Assembly: GCA_022450155.1 (NCBI GenBank)
Contig: JAKUQR010000005.1
Coordinates: 91,968-155,967, forward strand
Direction of reading: 5' to 3'
Length of the DNA stretch: 64,000 nucleotides
Origin: Gammaproteobacteria bacterium
GTDB lineage: Bacteria; Pseudomonadota; Gammaproteobacteria; Arenicellales; UBA868
The notes beneath the pieces were generated by a model. It had not been told where the DNA came from and ran no database searches. It saw only the letters and a list, made by a program, of their open reading frames with translations. Position 1 is the first letter of the stretch; each line of letters begins with the position of its first letter. Both the position numbers and the translations under genes were made by a program. Below, piece after piece: positions 1 through 11,192 of the stretch.

Positions 1-1080
1 CTCCAGACCGAAACCCGAAATGGCATGAGTACGAAGTGGCGTTCCGAGTACCTTGACCATGCCGACATTCAGATCGGCTAGGATCTGACTGCCGGCGCCG
101 AGCATCCTTAATTCCCGCCCTTCACCATCAGCGCCTACTTCTCCTCGCAGACGTTGATCGAGTGTTGTGGTGTCATCGGCATAAGCCAGCAGAACAAGTA
201 CACCTCCACCCTCCCCTGCAATACGTTCAAGGGCCGCATCTACTGACCACCTTCCAACCCCGCGGGCTTCCGCAAGCATGTCATAGACGCCCCGATGAGT
301 CTGTACGCGAACCATAGCCGGAACATCAGGCCTAATTTCGCCACTCACCAGAGCGAGGTGGACATGCCTCAGTTCCACATCTTCGTAGATAATCGCGCGG
401 AAAACACCATGACGTGTCTCTACTCTGTTTTCTGATACCCGCCAAACTGTGGGTTCATTCTTGAGTCGATAGCGGATCAGATCAGCAATAGCCCCAATGC
501 GCAGTCCGTGTTTTCCACCGAACCCAACCAGGTCCGGCAAACGCGCCATGGAGCCGTCCGGATTCAGAATTTCGCAGATCACACTCGCGGGCTCAAAACC
601 GCACAGTCGGGCCAGGTCTACGCCCGCCTCGGTATGCCCGGCCCGCGTCAACACACCTCCCGGCTGCGCCATCACAGGAAATATGTGCCCCGGAGTAACA
701 ATATCATCGGCAGAGGCTGCCTCACTGACCGCGGTGTGAATGGTGGTCGTCCGATCCGCCGCCGAAATACCTGTGGTGACACCTTTGGCTGCTTCGATTG
801 AAACGGTGAAATTAGTCGAATAGCGTGAATTGTTGTCTCGAACCATCAAAGGCAAATTGAGACGCCGACACCGTTCTTCAGTGAGAGTCAGACATATCAA
901 GCCGCGGCCATAGGAGGCCATAAAATTAATGTCATCAGCCGTGACACACCCCGCCGCTATAACGAGATCGCCTTCATTTTCACGATCCTCATCATCGACA
1001 AGGATGACCATTTTCCCGTCTTTATAGTCCTCAAGGATTTCCTCGATAGGACTCACTGAAATCTCTTTATTCGCTGTCAT
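1..1080 (-). CDS. ribBA: 3,4-dihydroxy-2-butanone 4-phosphate synthase with degenerate GTP cyclohydrolase II domain (3' end outside window)
   Basis: My translation from the ATG at 1080 gives 360 codons running off the left edge. The first ~205 residues form a DHBP synthase domain (ribulose 5-phosphate to the four-carbon riboflavin precursor), with the acidic DDEDRENEGD loop, GISAADR and the GHTEAG motif. The remainder aligns with GTP cyclohydrolase II. However, the stretch where that enzyme has its three zinc cysteines reads VQTHRGVYDMLAEARG and contains no cysteine, so the second activity is probably lost, as in many gammaproteobacterial RibBA-like proteins. It lies 46 nt behind ribE at the end of the nrdR-ribD-ribE run. 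A few C-terminal residues are missing. Confidence 0.93.
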   Translation of the reverse strand, partial: MTANKEISVSPIEEILEDYKDGKMVILVDDEDRENEGDLVIAAGCVTADDINFMASYGRGLICLTLTEERCRRLNLPLMVRDNNSRYSTNFTVSIEAAKGVTTGISAADRTTTIHTAVSEAASADDIVTPGHIFPVMAQPGGVLTRAGHTEAGVDLARLCGFEPASVICEILNPDGSMARLPDLVGFGGKHGLRIGAIADLIRYRLKNEPTVWRVSENRVETRHGVFRAIIYEDVELRHVHLALVSGEIRPDVPAMVRVQTHRGVYDMLAEARGVGRWSVDAALERIAGEGGGVLVLLAYADDTTTLDQRLRGEVGADGEGRELRMLGAGSQILADLNVGMVKVLGTPLRTHAISGFGLE

Positions 1081-1126
1081 GGTTTCTTTCAAAGGTCAAG
1101 TCTGCCAGCACAGGCGGGCTCGATCA

Positions 1127-1732
1127 CTAAGAGCAGTGCCGCAACCGATCCAGATAACGAGCGACCAGGTCTGCTTCCAGATGAACGCAATCACCCACTG
1201 AGCGCTCACCAAGCGTCGTCACCTCCAAGGTATGAGGCACAACGTTTACATCAAATTTCACAGCACTGGTCAGATCGTGCACGCCATTTACAGTAAGGCT
1301 GACACCATCGACTGTTATAGAGCCCTTTTCTGCCATGTAGGGTGCAATATCCCGATCACCACTGAAGGTCATTCGGACAGATCGGGCTGAGTCTTCACGC
1401 GACTCCAGATATCCGACACCATCAATGTGCCCCGTCACAAGATGGCCCCCATAACGGTCATTAAACATCATTGCGCGTTCGAGATTAACCATCGTACCGG
1501 TCTGGAGTAAATCCAGCGTCGACCGTTCCAGCGTTTCGACTGAAACATCGAATGTAACGAGTGTCTCGTTAATATTTACGACCGTTAGGCAAACACCGCT
1601 GACAGAAATGCTTTCGCCTAATTCCAGATCAGTAGCGCATAAGCCCTCGACGTTGACCTGAATCGACAGGTCTCCATCATGGTGCATCAGATCAGTAACC
1701 TTCCCCTGCGCAGCTACGATGCCGGTAAACAT
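1127..1732 (-). CDS. ribE: riboflavin synthase, alpha subunit
   Basis: Converts two molecules of 6,7-dimethyl-8-ribityllumazine into riboflavin and the pyrimidine precursor. The 201-residue length is normal for the family. The N-terminus MFTGIV is the family signature. The protein is two tandem lumazine-binding beta-barrel repeats: the first covers about residues 1-97 (with GESISVSGVCLTV) and the second about 98-195 (with GSITVDGVSLTV). It starts 3 nt after the ribD stop, so the two are almost certainly co-transcribed and translationally coupled. Called ribC in some nomenclatures. Confidence 0.96.
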   Translation of the reverse strand: MFTGIVAAQGKVTDLMHHDGDLSIQVNVEGLCATDLELGESISVSGVCLTVVNINETLVTFDVSVETLERSTLDLLQTGTMVNLERAMMFNDRYGGHLVTGHIDGVGYLESREDSARSVRMTFSGDRDIAPYMAEKGSITVDGVSLTVNGVHDLTSAVKFDVNVVPHTLEVTTLGERSVGDCVHLEADLVARYLDRLRHCS

Positions 1733-1735
1733 TGC

Positions 1736-2845
1736 TTACCCCGTGCCATCAGTACGGCCATAAGTCACCTTTAGGTCCCGCCCCAGACGAGAGATGTTCT
1801 TGATCTCTAACCGTACCCGGTTCTCGATATTGCGAATGCCGCGAATGACAAACATACCTCGGCCGCTAGTGCTCAGTATATCCGGAGAACTGTAGACAAT
1901 GATCTCGTCGACCATATCCCTGGCAATAAATGCGCCTGCGACGCCTGCACCAGCTTCAACCATGACTTCGTTAACCTGCTTCTCTGCCAGCAACGTGAGC
2001 AATTGATCAAGATCTACCCGTCCATCGTTACCGACCATCTGAATGCATTCAGTTCGGTTATCAAAACTGTAATCAGCTGCCGGCTGAGCTGAAGTCACAA
2101 CCAATACCGGCCCATCAACACTGAATAACTCAGCCCCCGGTTCCAGGCGCGCATTTCCATCCAGCACAACGCGCAAGGGTTGTTTGACTGGCTCATCCAC
2201 CCGCGCATTCAGCCTCGGATCGTCCTCAATCACCGTCCCAATACCAGTAACCAGAGCACAACTCTGCGCTCGATAGTGATGGACATCCCGCCTGGCCTCT
2301 TCAGAGGTGATCCACTTGCTGCTGCCATCCATAGCGGCGGTTCTTCCATCCATCGTCGCGGCAACCTTGACACGCACCAATGGTCGACCTTTGAGCATAC
2401 GCAATTCGAAGCCCGGATTAAGGGACCTCGCTTCGGATTCACAAACGCCTGAAAGCACCTCTACGCCGGACTGCTGCAAACTTTGAATTCCCTTTCCGGC
2501 GACCTTTGGATTAGGATCGATAGCTGCAACGACAATCCGTTCTATACCTGCTTTCATCAATTCCGCAACACACGGACCTGTTCGTCCTGTGTGATTACAT
2601 GGCTCTAAGGACACATACAGTTGTGCACCGCGTGCTGCGGCTCCAGCGTTTTCAAGCGCAACGATCTCGGCATGCGGCCCGCCCGCCTGTGCATGCCAGC
2701 CTTCACCGACAATTACATCGTCCTTGACGATGACACACCCCACCCTGGGATTGGGTTTGCTCGTATACAGGCCCTTTTTGGCTAAGGCGAGGGCCAGCCT
2801 CATGTAGTGTTTGTCCTGATCGTTTTGCATAGGACCGCGTCTCAT
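1736..2845 (-). CDS. ribD: bifunctional diaminohydroxyphosphoribosylaminopyrimidine deaminase / uracil reductase
   Basis: Second and third steps of riboflavin synthesis from GTP. The N-terminal half is a zinc deaminase with HAEIVALENAG (zinc His plus catalytic Glu) and PCNHTGRTGPC (two zinc cysteines). The C-terminal half is the NADPH-dependent reductase, with VKVAATMDGRTA and the Gly-rich VEAGAGVAGAF. The ATG at 2845 overlaps the nrdR stop as ATGA. A second Met five codons later (MQNDQDKHYMRLAL) is closer to the usual family start and cannot be excluded. Length 369 is normal. Confidence 0.95.
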   Translation of the reverse strand: MRRGPMQNDQDKHYMRLALALAKKGLYTSKPNPRVGCVIVKDDVIVGEGWHAQAGGPHAEIVALENAGAAARGAQLYVSLEPCNHTGRTGPCVAELMKAGIERIVVAAIDPNPKVAGKGIQSLQQSGVEVLSGVCESEARSLNPGFELRMLKGRPLVRVKVAATMDGRTAAMDGSSKWITSEEARRDVHHYRAQSCALVTGIGTVIEDDPRLNARVDEPVKQPLRVVLDGNARLEPGAELFSVDGPVLVVTSAQPAADYSFDNRTECIQMVGNDGRVDLDQLLTLLAEKQVNEVMVEAGAGVAGAFIARDMVDEIIVYSSPDILSTSGRGMFVIRGIRNIENRVRLEIKNISRLGRDLKVTYGRTDGTG

Positions 2846-3360
2846 GCTTTCTTGACCGACTCGCCAGTACCAAGCAATGAAAGCTGGTCGGTGTCTATCT
2901 CTTGTTCTTTTGCGTGCCGCAAACGCTCGACCTCATCTGCAAACGCTGAAACATCCTCAAAACTACGATAAACAGACGCGTACCTGACATAAGCCACCTC
3001 GTCTATTTCGCGCAGGCTTTCCATGACAAACTGACCAATCAACGAGGACCGCACTTCCCGCTCGCCAGACAGCCTCATCGATTTCGAGATTCCCAGCAGT
3101 AAGGATTCGATATGATCCTGGCCGACGGGTCGTTTTTCCAGCGCCCGCATTATTCCGCGTCTCAACTTCTCCTCGTCCCACGCCTCACATCTGCCATCAC
3201 TCTTGATCACCCGAGGCTGTTCTACTTCAAGACGTTCAAATGTCGTGAAACGATGATCGCAGTGCTGGCAGGCCCGGCGTCTGCGCACGGTATCACCCCC
3301 GTCACTCAGTCGCGAATCGATGACGCGTGTAGCGTCTGATGTGCAGCTGGGGCAGCGCAA
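2842..3360 (-). CDS. nrdR: transcriptional repressor NrdR
   Basis: Zinc-ribbon plus ATP-cone repressor that senses ATP/dATP and represses ribonucleotide reductase genes at NrdR boxes. The ribbon is visible as MRCPSC at the N-terminus and CQHCDHRF around residues 32-39. The ATP-cone follows from about residue 46. At 172 residues it is slightly longer than the common ~150, because of a C-terminal tail. It lies between secF (33 nt upstream) and ribD (4-nt overlap), the arrangement usual in gammaproteobacteria. No nrd gene is in the window. Confidence 0.96.
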   Translation of the reverse strand: MRCPSCTSDATRVIDSRLSDGGDTVRRRRACQHCDHRFTTFERLEVEQPRVIKSDGRCEAWDEEKLRRGIMRALEKRPVGQDHIESLLLGISKSMRLSGEREVRSSLIGQFVMESLREIDEVAYVRYASVYRSFEDVSAFADEVERLRHAKEQEIDTDQLSLLGTGESVKKA

Positions 3361-3393
3361 GTTGGCCCCGATCGGAGCAGAAGCACCGCTGCA

Positions 3394-4401
3394 TCAGGGC
3401 AGCGACTCTGCTTCCTCTCCTTCTTTCTTGGCCAAACGCATGTCTTCGCGCGTAATACGCAACCCGAGCACCACTGGGCTTGCGACGAAAATAGACGAAT
3501 ATGTTCCAACCAGTATGCCGATGAATAGAGCCACTGCAAAACCTTTGATAATCTCCCCACCAATCAGGATAAGCGTGACCACGACCAGCAGGGTCGTCAA
3601 CGAGGTCAGCACCGTTCGTCTGAGAGTCTGATTAATCGCACTGTTCATGATTTCGACAATCGTTCCTTTTCGCATCTTGCGAAAATTTTCCCGAATCCGG
3701 TCAAAGACAACAATTGTGTCATTCAGCGAATAACCGATTACTGCGAGAACCGCGGCCAGTACCGGTAACGTAAATTCCAGCCCCAGCAGCGAGAAAAGCC
3801 CGACCGTGACCACAACGTCGTGGACAAGTGCGATCACCGCTCCCAATGCAAATCGCCATTCAAAGCGCCAGGCCACATAGGCCAGTATGCCAATCAGCGC
3901 GTACAGCATTGCCAGTCCTCCCTTTTCAGTCAATTCGCTGCCGACCTGTGGACCCACGAACTCAACTCGCCTCATCTGCACTGTGCACTCCCCCGTCTTG
4001 CCATTCTGGAATACACAGCGCTGACTCGCGTTCTCCGAGGACTGGGCAAGCGTCTCACCGTAGGGCATTCTCAGCGAAGACATAATGAGGCTGCTGGTTT
4101 CTGCTGCATCGGCTTCAGGGTTAGCCGGCAGTTTGATCAACATATCCCTGGATGTCCCAAAATACTGGACAGTGACGTTGTCGATACCCGAGCGCCGGAG
4201 ATTTTTGCGCACTTCCTCGGCACTGACGGAATTGCTGTACGAAACCTCGACCAGAGTCCCGCCGGTAAAGTCGATGCCAAGATTCAGGCCTCTGAAAAAC
4301 AACGACGAAAAACCAATCACAATGATCACAATGGAGATGACTGCCGCAATTCGGCGCCGGCCGATAAAATCTATCCGGGTATCTCGTTTAAGAAATTCCA
4401 A
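3394..4401 (-). CDS. secF: protein translocase subunit SecF
   Basis: Inner-membrane RND-like subunit that works with SecD, YajC and SecYEG to drive late steps of protein export using the proton gradient. One N-terminal membrane segment (about residues 19-36) is followed by the periplasmic start GIDFTGGTLVEV, then five further membrane segments from about residue 140. Conserved membrane motifs GYSLNDTIVVFDRIREN and ALFIGILVGTYSSIF are present. The 335-residue length is typical for split SecD/SecF. It begins 11 nt after the secD stop. Confidence 0.95.
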   Translation of the reverse strand: MEFLKRDTRIDFIGRRRIAAVISIVIIVIGFSSLFFRGLNLGIDFTGGTLVEVSYSNSVSAEEVRKNLRRSGIDNVTVQYFGTSRDMLIKLPANPEADAAETSSLIMSSLRMPYGETLAQSSENASQRCVFQNGKTGECTVQMRRVEFVGPQVGSELTEKGGLAMLYALIGILAYVAWRFEWRFALGAVIALVHDVVVTVGLFSLLGLEFTLPVLAAVLAVIGYSLNDTIVVFDRIRENFRKMRKGTIVEIMNSAINQTLRRTVLTSLTTLLVVVTLILIGGEIIKGFAVALFIGILVGTYSSIFVASPVVLGLRITREDMRLAKKEGEEAESLP

Positions 4402-4412
4402 GCTCTTAACCC

Positions 4413-6299
4413 TCAGATCGCAAGGCTATTGACCCGCTTTCGACCGTACATCAGGTTAGCCAGTCCACGAGTTACGAAAATCGCAGTGAACATGGAGGTT
4501 AATATCCCGATACTCAATGTGACCGCAAACCCTTTGATCGGACCAGTCCCGAAATTGAACAGCACGATTGCCGCAATTAAGGTCGTAATGTTTGCATCGA
4601 CAATGGTAGAGAGCGCACGATCGTAGCCGAGATGTATGCTGGCTTGCGGGGTATTGCCGTTCCGAAGCTCCTCCCTGATGCGTTCAAATATAAGCACATT
4701 CGCGTCCACAGCCATCCCGACGGTCAACACAATCCCCGCTACCCCGGGAAGCGTAAGGGTAGCCTGAAACATGGACAGTACCGCAACAATCAAGACCAAA
4801 TTCAGACCCAGGGCGACATTCGCAAACAAACCAAAGGCCCGGTAATACAACAGCATAAACACGAGAACCAGCACAAACCCAATAACCACCGAAAGAAACC
4901 CCTGCTCAATGTTCGCCCGGCCAAGGCTGGGACCTACGGTCCGCTCTTCTATGATTTCCACAGGTGCTGCCAGCGAACCAGCTCGCAGCATTAGCGCCAG
5001 GTCGCGTGCTTCCGTGACACTGTCCAGGCCTTCGATCTGGAATCGTTTGCCCAGTTGATCTCTGATTACTGGTGCGGTAATGACTTCTTCGATACGCTCC
5101 CTGACTCGAACGGGTCTCCCCTGCTGATCCGTCACGACTTGGCCATCGGCACTGATCTTGGCGCGTGAACGCGTTTCAATATAGACGACTGCCATCCGCT
5201 TACCAATATTGTCTCCTGTTATCCGCTGGTTGATGCGGGACCCGACCGCATCAAGGGTGATGCTGACGATGGGACTTCCATTCTGAGTATCGATACTGGC
5301 CGCTGCATCGGCGATGTTCTCGCCCGAGTAGATCACCCTTTTTTTCAGTAGAATCGATCGACCATCGCGCAACTTGTAGAGCCTCGATCCCGGTGGCGTC
5401 TTTCCATTCAGAGCCGCCTCGAGGCTGTGCTCTTCGTCGACCAGCATCATTTCTAGTGTCGCCGTTCGTCCAAGAATGCGTTTCGCCCTCGCTGTATCCT
5501 GAACCCCGGGCAACTGAACCACGATCCGCCTGTCGCCTTGTCTTTGAACGACGGGTTCAGCAACGCCTAACTCATCGATCCGGTTCCTGAGCGCAGTGAT
5601 ATTTTGTGTCAGCGCGAATTCTGAAAGATCCTGTACCTCGGACTCGCTGAGACGCACAGTCAAAAGCTTCTCGCCCTGAACTTCGGCATCATCCACCACA
5701 AGCCCGGAAAACTCCCGTTGGATAAATTTCTGGGCTTCCTGTAGGCGGGAAACGTCGCGTAGCCATATATCAATGGTACCGTCCGGCCTATTGCGCACTT
5801 CCTTGTAACGCAGTTTTTCCTTTCGAAGCGCGGCCCGGATATCCGCAACGTAACGCTCTTGCGCCCGCCGCGCAACACTGTTCATATCGACTTCCATCAG
5901 GAAGTGAACCCCCCCTCTCAGATCAAGCCCCAGGTACATTGGCTTAGCCCCAACGCTTGTAAAGAGATCGGGCGCCGCCGGAAGTAGCGTCAGCGCTACC
6001 GTGTAACGATTCCCCAGTTCCCGTTCGAGCATGTCACGGACCCTAAGCTGATCATCGGGTGTAGCAAGTCGAACACTGATACCCCTATCGTCTTTGCGAA
6101 TGGATCTATACGCCGATCCACTCGCATCAACCAATGACTGAATCTGTGCAAGATCGGACGACGTTAAGGTTGCACCGCGGGACCCCCTGATTTGTATACC
6201 CAAATCATTACCGAACATATTCGGTAAAGCATAAAAGAGGCCAGGGATGACCACCACAGCGATGATCAGCCACTTCCACCATGGATAGTGGTTCCGCAT
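4413..6299 (-). CDS. secD: protein translocase subunit SecD
   Basis: Partner of SecF in the Sec accessory complex. The N-terminal membrane anchor (about residues 9-27) leads into a large periplasmic region with the family motif GLDLRGGVHFLMEVD and the ferredoxin-like domains. Five membrane helices follow from about residue 465 and include the motif VDANVLIFERIREELRNG. The 628-residue length matches gammaproteobacterial SecD. It lies 6 nt downstream of yajC and 11 nt upstream of secF, so yajC-secD-secF is one transcription unit. Confidence 0.95.
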   Translation of the reverse strand: MRNHYPWWKWLIIAVVVIPGLFYALPNMFGNDLGIQIRGSRGATLTSSDLAQIQSLVDASGSAYRSIRKDDRGISVRLATPDDQLRVRDMLERELGNRYTVALTLLPAAPDLFTSVGAKPMYLGLDLRGGVHFLMEVDMNSVARRAQERYVADIRAALRKEKLRYKEVRNRPDGTIDIWLRDVSRLQEAQKFIQREFSGLVVDDAEVQGEKLLTVRLSESEVQDLSEFALTQNITALRNRIDELGVAEPVVQRQGDRRIVVQLPGVQDTARAKRILGRTATLEMMLVDEEHSLEAALNGKTPPGSRLYKLRDGRSILLKKRVIYSGENIADAAASIDTQNGSPIVSITLDAVGSRINQRITGDNIGKRMAVVYIETRSRAKISADGQVVTDQQGRPVRVRERIEEVITAPVIRDQLGKRFQIEGLDSVTEARDLALMLRAGSLAAPVEIIEERTVGPSLGRANIEQGFLSVVIGFVLVLVFMLLYYRAFGLFANVALGLNLVLIVAVLSMFQATLTLPGVAGIVLTVGMAVDANVLIFERIREELRNGNTPQASIHLGYDRALSTIVDANITTLIAAIVLFNFGTGPIKGFAVTLSIGILTSMFTAIFVTRGLANLMYGRKRVNSLAI

Positions 6300-6305
6300 T
6301 TCGTA

Positions 6306-6635
6306 CTAGGAACCGCCTGCAGAACCCTTGGGAATCATCTGAGCGATTGACGGCCGTTGCACTTTAACGTTCACTCCCTTGGCAATCTCCAGGGTCACAA
6401 AATTATTGTCAAGATCAATCACCCTGCCGAGCAACCCGCCACTAGTTGCAACGTCATCGCCTTTCTTGACTGATGCTACCATTTCTTTATGCTGCTTGGA
6501 GCGTTTCTGCTGCGGTCTTATCAATAGAAAGTAAAACAATACAAAAATGACCACCAAGGGCAGTAGACTTAGGTAACCGCTACCGCCGTCGCCACCCACC
6601 TGAGCCCATGCATCAGAAATGAGAAAACTCATCAA
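6306..6635 (-). CDS. yajC: preprotein translocase subunit YajC
   Basis: Small Sec accessory protein that associates with SecDF and SecYEG. A single membrane helix at about residues 21-42 (LLPLVVIFVLFYFLLI) is followed by the highly conserved cytoplasmic RPQQKRSKQHKEMVASV and then GDDVATSGGLLGRV. Length 109 is typical. Two adjacent Met codons start the frame; which one is used cannot be told. It lies 33 nt after tgt and 6 nt before secD. Confidence 0.95.
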   Translation of the reverse strand: MMSFLISDAWAQVGGDGGSGYLSLLPLVVIFVLFYFLLIRPQQKRSKQHKEMVASVKKGDDVATSGGLLGRVIDLDNNFVTLEIAKGVNVKVQRPSIAQMIPKGSAGGS

Positions 6636-6668
6636 ATTTATCCATTAGGTCGTTGGAAAAGCGTGTGA

Positions 6669-8817
<2,149 letters not shown>

Positions 8818-9007
8818 GATTCGGCCTATATTGTCTACCGGTTAAAATTTAGGCTTGATCAATTCTCGTACTCGGCACAGAACAGTTACAACGACTGCGT
8901 CGTCGACGTTGAACTGGTTAGACCCCATCGTCTATGACGAAATATAGTGAGGTACACTTTATGTCACGCTCAAGTTCTTGCATTTACTAGTCGGAGCTCT
9001 TGTCATC

Positions 9008-9961
9008 TTGAATCCTTCGCTACCAATTGTCGACATTCGTTCTGGAACATCACCTATCGACGACCCAAGTGTCGCCCAACAACTGGATATGGCCCTTCAA
9101 AAACACGGCTTTTGCTACATCTCAGGTCATAACATAGCGACCGACAATATTGAAACGATATTCGACGCAACCCATCGCTTTCACGCGCTTCCAGAACCAG
9201 CCAAACAAAGCATCAAAATCAACCCATTTCACCGTGGCTACATTGGCTTCAACACCAGCACAGCTGTCACTTCTTCTGTTGAAAAACCAATCCGACCCAA
9301 CTATTCCGAATCCTTTATGGCCATGCAGCCAGTCTTTCCTGATCACGCCCGATGGGGGACCGCGATTTTTGGGCCGAACCAATGGCCCAAACCTTTAATG
9401 CCAGCATTCAAAACCGAAGTCGAAAACTATTATGACGCAATGGAATACCTCGCTCTTGAGTTGGTCCAAAGACTTGCAGTGGCGCTAGGACAAGATCAAC
9501 TTATTTTCGATCAAGCATTCGATGATCCAACGGTCTTTCTAAGATTACTTCACTATCCTGCTGTAGCCGATTCAACGGCTGCGGACGGGTACGGTTCGGC
9601 ACCACACACGGACCATGGATTTCTAACCCTCGTCTCTCAGGACCTTACCGGGGGACTGGAAGTACTCACCAGGGATAATCAATGGATACCAGCTGTACCG
9701 ATTCCTGACACCTTTGTACTCAATGTTGCAGATATGCTGTCGTACTGGTCTGGTGGTCGTTGGCCTTCAACTCCTCATCGGGTTTCATTGAGCCCCAAGG
9801 AACGCTACTCGGTAGCATTCTTTTTCGATCCTACCTTTGAGACACAAGTGCGGCCATTTCCGTCGCTCACCCGATCGGGCGGCAATGATTCGCCGGTTCA
9901 TTACGGTAACTACCTTATGCATCGATTCAATAACAACTACGACTACCGTTCCACACACTAA
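9008..9961 (+). CDS. isopenicillin N synthase-like 2-oxoglutarate/Fe(II)-dependent oxygenase
   Basis: A non-haem iron oxygenase of the family of flavonoid and gibberellin oxygenases and IPNS. The N-terminal DIOX_N block (LPIVDIRSG, HGFCYISGHNI) and C-terminal 2OG-Fe(II) barrel are present. The facial triad is H200, D202 (PHTDHGF) and H257 (TPHRVS), and the 2-oxoglutarate-binding pair is R266 and S268 (RYSVAFFF). The frame has no ATG before residue ~30. The TTG at 9008 sits 11 nt after GGAG (8993-8996) and leaves the conserved N-terminus intact, so I prefer it; a TTG at 8978 is also in frame. The substrate cannot be told, and the gene stands alone. Confidence 0.82.
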   Translation: MNPSLPIVDIRSGTSPIDDPSVAQQLDMALQKHGFCYISGHNIATDNIETIFDATHRFHALPEPAKQSIKINPFHRGYIGFNTSTAVTSSVEKPIRPNYSESFMAMQPVFPDHARWGTAIFGPNQWPKPLMPAFKTEVENYYDAMEYLALELVQRLAVALGQDQLIFDQAFDDPTVFLRLLHYPAVADSTAADGYGSAPHTDHGFLTLVSQDLTGGLEVLTRDNQWIPAVPIPDTFVLNVADMLSYWSGGRWPSTPHRVSLSPKERYSVAFFFDPTFETQVRPFPSLTRSGGNDSPVHYGNYLMHRFNNNYDYRSTH

Positions 9962-9992
9962 CTAATTTGAACACCAAACAACTGGCCGCAGA

Positions 9993-11123
9993 TTATGGGT
10001 GTACGATCGAATCCATCACCAACGCTGTAAAGTCGTTCATCGATCCAGCGTCGATCCAACGTACTACGACCACGAGATCATAATCAGGATCGATCCAGAC
10101 ATAATTTGCGCCAGCGCCATACGCGAATACACTTGACTCGCCCGCACCTGCGTACAAGCTCCGGTTGGAGTTCAACCACCAGAGAAAACCATAGTTTAGA
10201 TTCAGTGGACACGGCGCAAATAGAGGGCCTAAGCAATGCTCGGGCAGAATCTCCACATCACCCCAACGACCATGTCGGCTGATCAACAGACCCATGCGGG
10301 CATGATCTAAAGAGCTGATCCATAGACCCCCACCCCAATGGGCACCACCTGAAACACTCTGCACTAATCGACCCTTAATTTCGATGTAGGAATTCCTGTA
10401 TCCGTGCCACTCCCAACTGTGACTTGCATCAATAGGATCCATGATGTTTTTGCGCAAAACATCTGAGAGCGACGTTTCAAACAATCGGGTTAGGCACAAC
10501 GCAACTAAATTTACCCGAACATCGTTGTATTCCCAGTAACCGCCTGGTTCCATCAACTGACGAGGCTGCCCCTTTTGACTGTGGTTCGCATCCGGTCCGA
10601 CTTGTCGATTCCGATCTACCTGATCCGGCTTTGACCACAAGGTACCTTCCCATTCACTTGTCTGCTGTAGGAGGTGACGCCAGGTGATTGCATTATTGTG
10701 ATCCGAAGAAAACTCTTTCAACGAATCGTAGTCGCCTGCCAGATCGTCAAAATTTCTGATAAGACCATCTCGATATGCAATCGCAGCGCAAAGGCCTATA
10801 TAACTTTTCGTCGCACTGAAAGTCGGGTCTACCCGCTCGATATCTCCCCACGACGCTACTATTTGTCCATGTCTAACAATCAAGCCTGCGGGTCCTCCGC
10901 GCGGCTTGAGTGGACCCAAGATCTCATTCCAGGGTGGAGGCTCTGAACTCGCAATCGCTTTTTGTTCTGATAGATCGTACAGCCAATCGGATTCATGCTG
11001 GCAGGCGAATTCAACCGCATGGTGAAGACCTGCCGCATTTATACCGATCGACGCCGGCTGGCAGCGTAACCAACTGTCAGCGGCGGGTGGCAGATAGTTC
11101 TCGGCGGTCAATTTTCTCAGCAA
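9993..11123 (-). CDS. serine hydrolase of the class C beta-lactamase-like family
   Basis: Beta-lactamase/penicillin-binding-protein fold, probably an esterase or peptidase rather than a resistance enzyme. The nucleophile motif SxxK is S103-A-T-K106. The second motif appears as YWEYND (Tyr-x-Asn), and a Gly/His-rich stretch GGAHWGGGLW follows. The C-terminal SVFAYGAGANYVWIDP resembles the third-motif strand. No signal peptide is obvious, suggesting a cytoplasmic location. Convergent with the upstream oxygenase, separated by 31 nt. Substrate unknown. Confidence 0.8.
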   Translation of the reverse strand: MLRKLTAENYLPPAADSWLRCQPASIGINAAGLHHAVEFACQHESDWLYDLSEQKAIASSEPPPWNEILGPLKPRGGPAGLIVRHGQIVASWGDIERVDPTFSATKSYIGLCAAIAYRDGLIRNFDDLAGDYDSLKEFSSDHNNAITWRHLLQQTSEWEGTLWSKPDQVDRNRQVGPDANHSQKGQPRQLMEPGGYWEYNDVRVNLVALCLTRLFETSLSDVLRKNIMDPIDASHSWEWHGYRNSYIEIKGRLVQSVSGGAHWGGGLWISSLDHARMGLLISRHGRWGDVEILPEHCLGPLFAPCPLNLNYGFLWWLNSNRSLYAGAGESSVFAYGAGANYVWIDPDYDLVVVVRWIDAGSMNDFTALVMDSIVHP

Positions 11124-11192
11124 ACTTCTGCAAAAGGCCGTATTGACACTATCTGCTCAACCTGTTCTGGTTCCATTTTCTGAATCGCCTCG

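Noticed and set aside
1081..1126. Possible FMN riboswitch in front of ribBA
   Set aside because: The 46-nt gap is far too short and has none of the RFN element's conserved helices.
8961..8990. Nine-codon leader frame (ATG to TAG) before the IPNS-like gene
   Set aside because: No ribosome-binding site and no amino-acid bias that would suggest attenuation.
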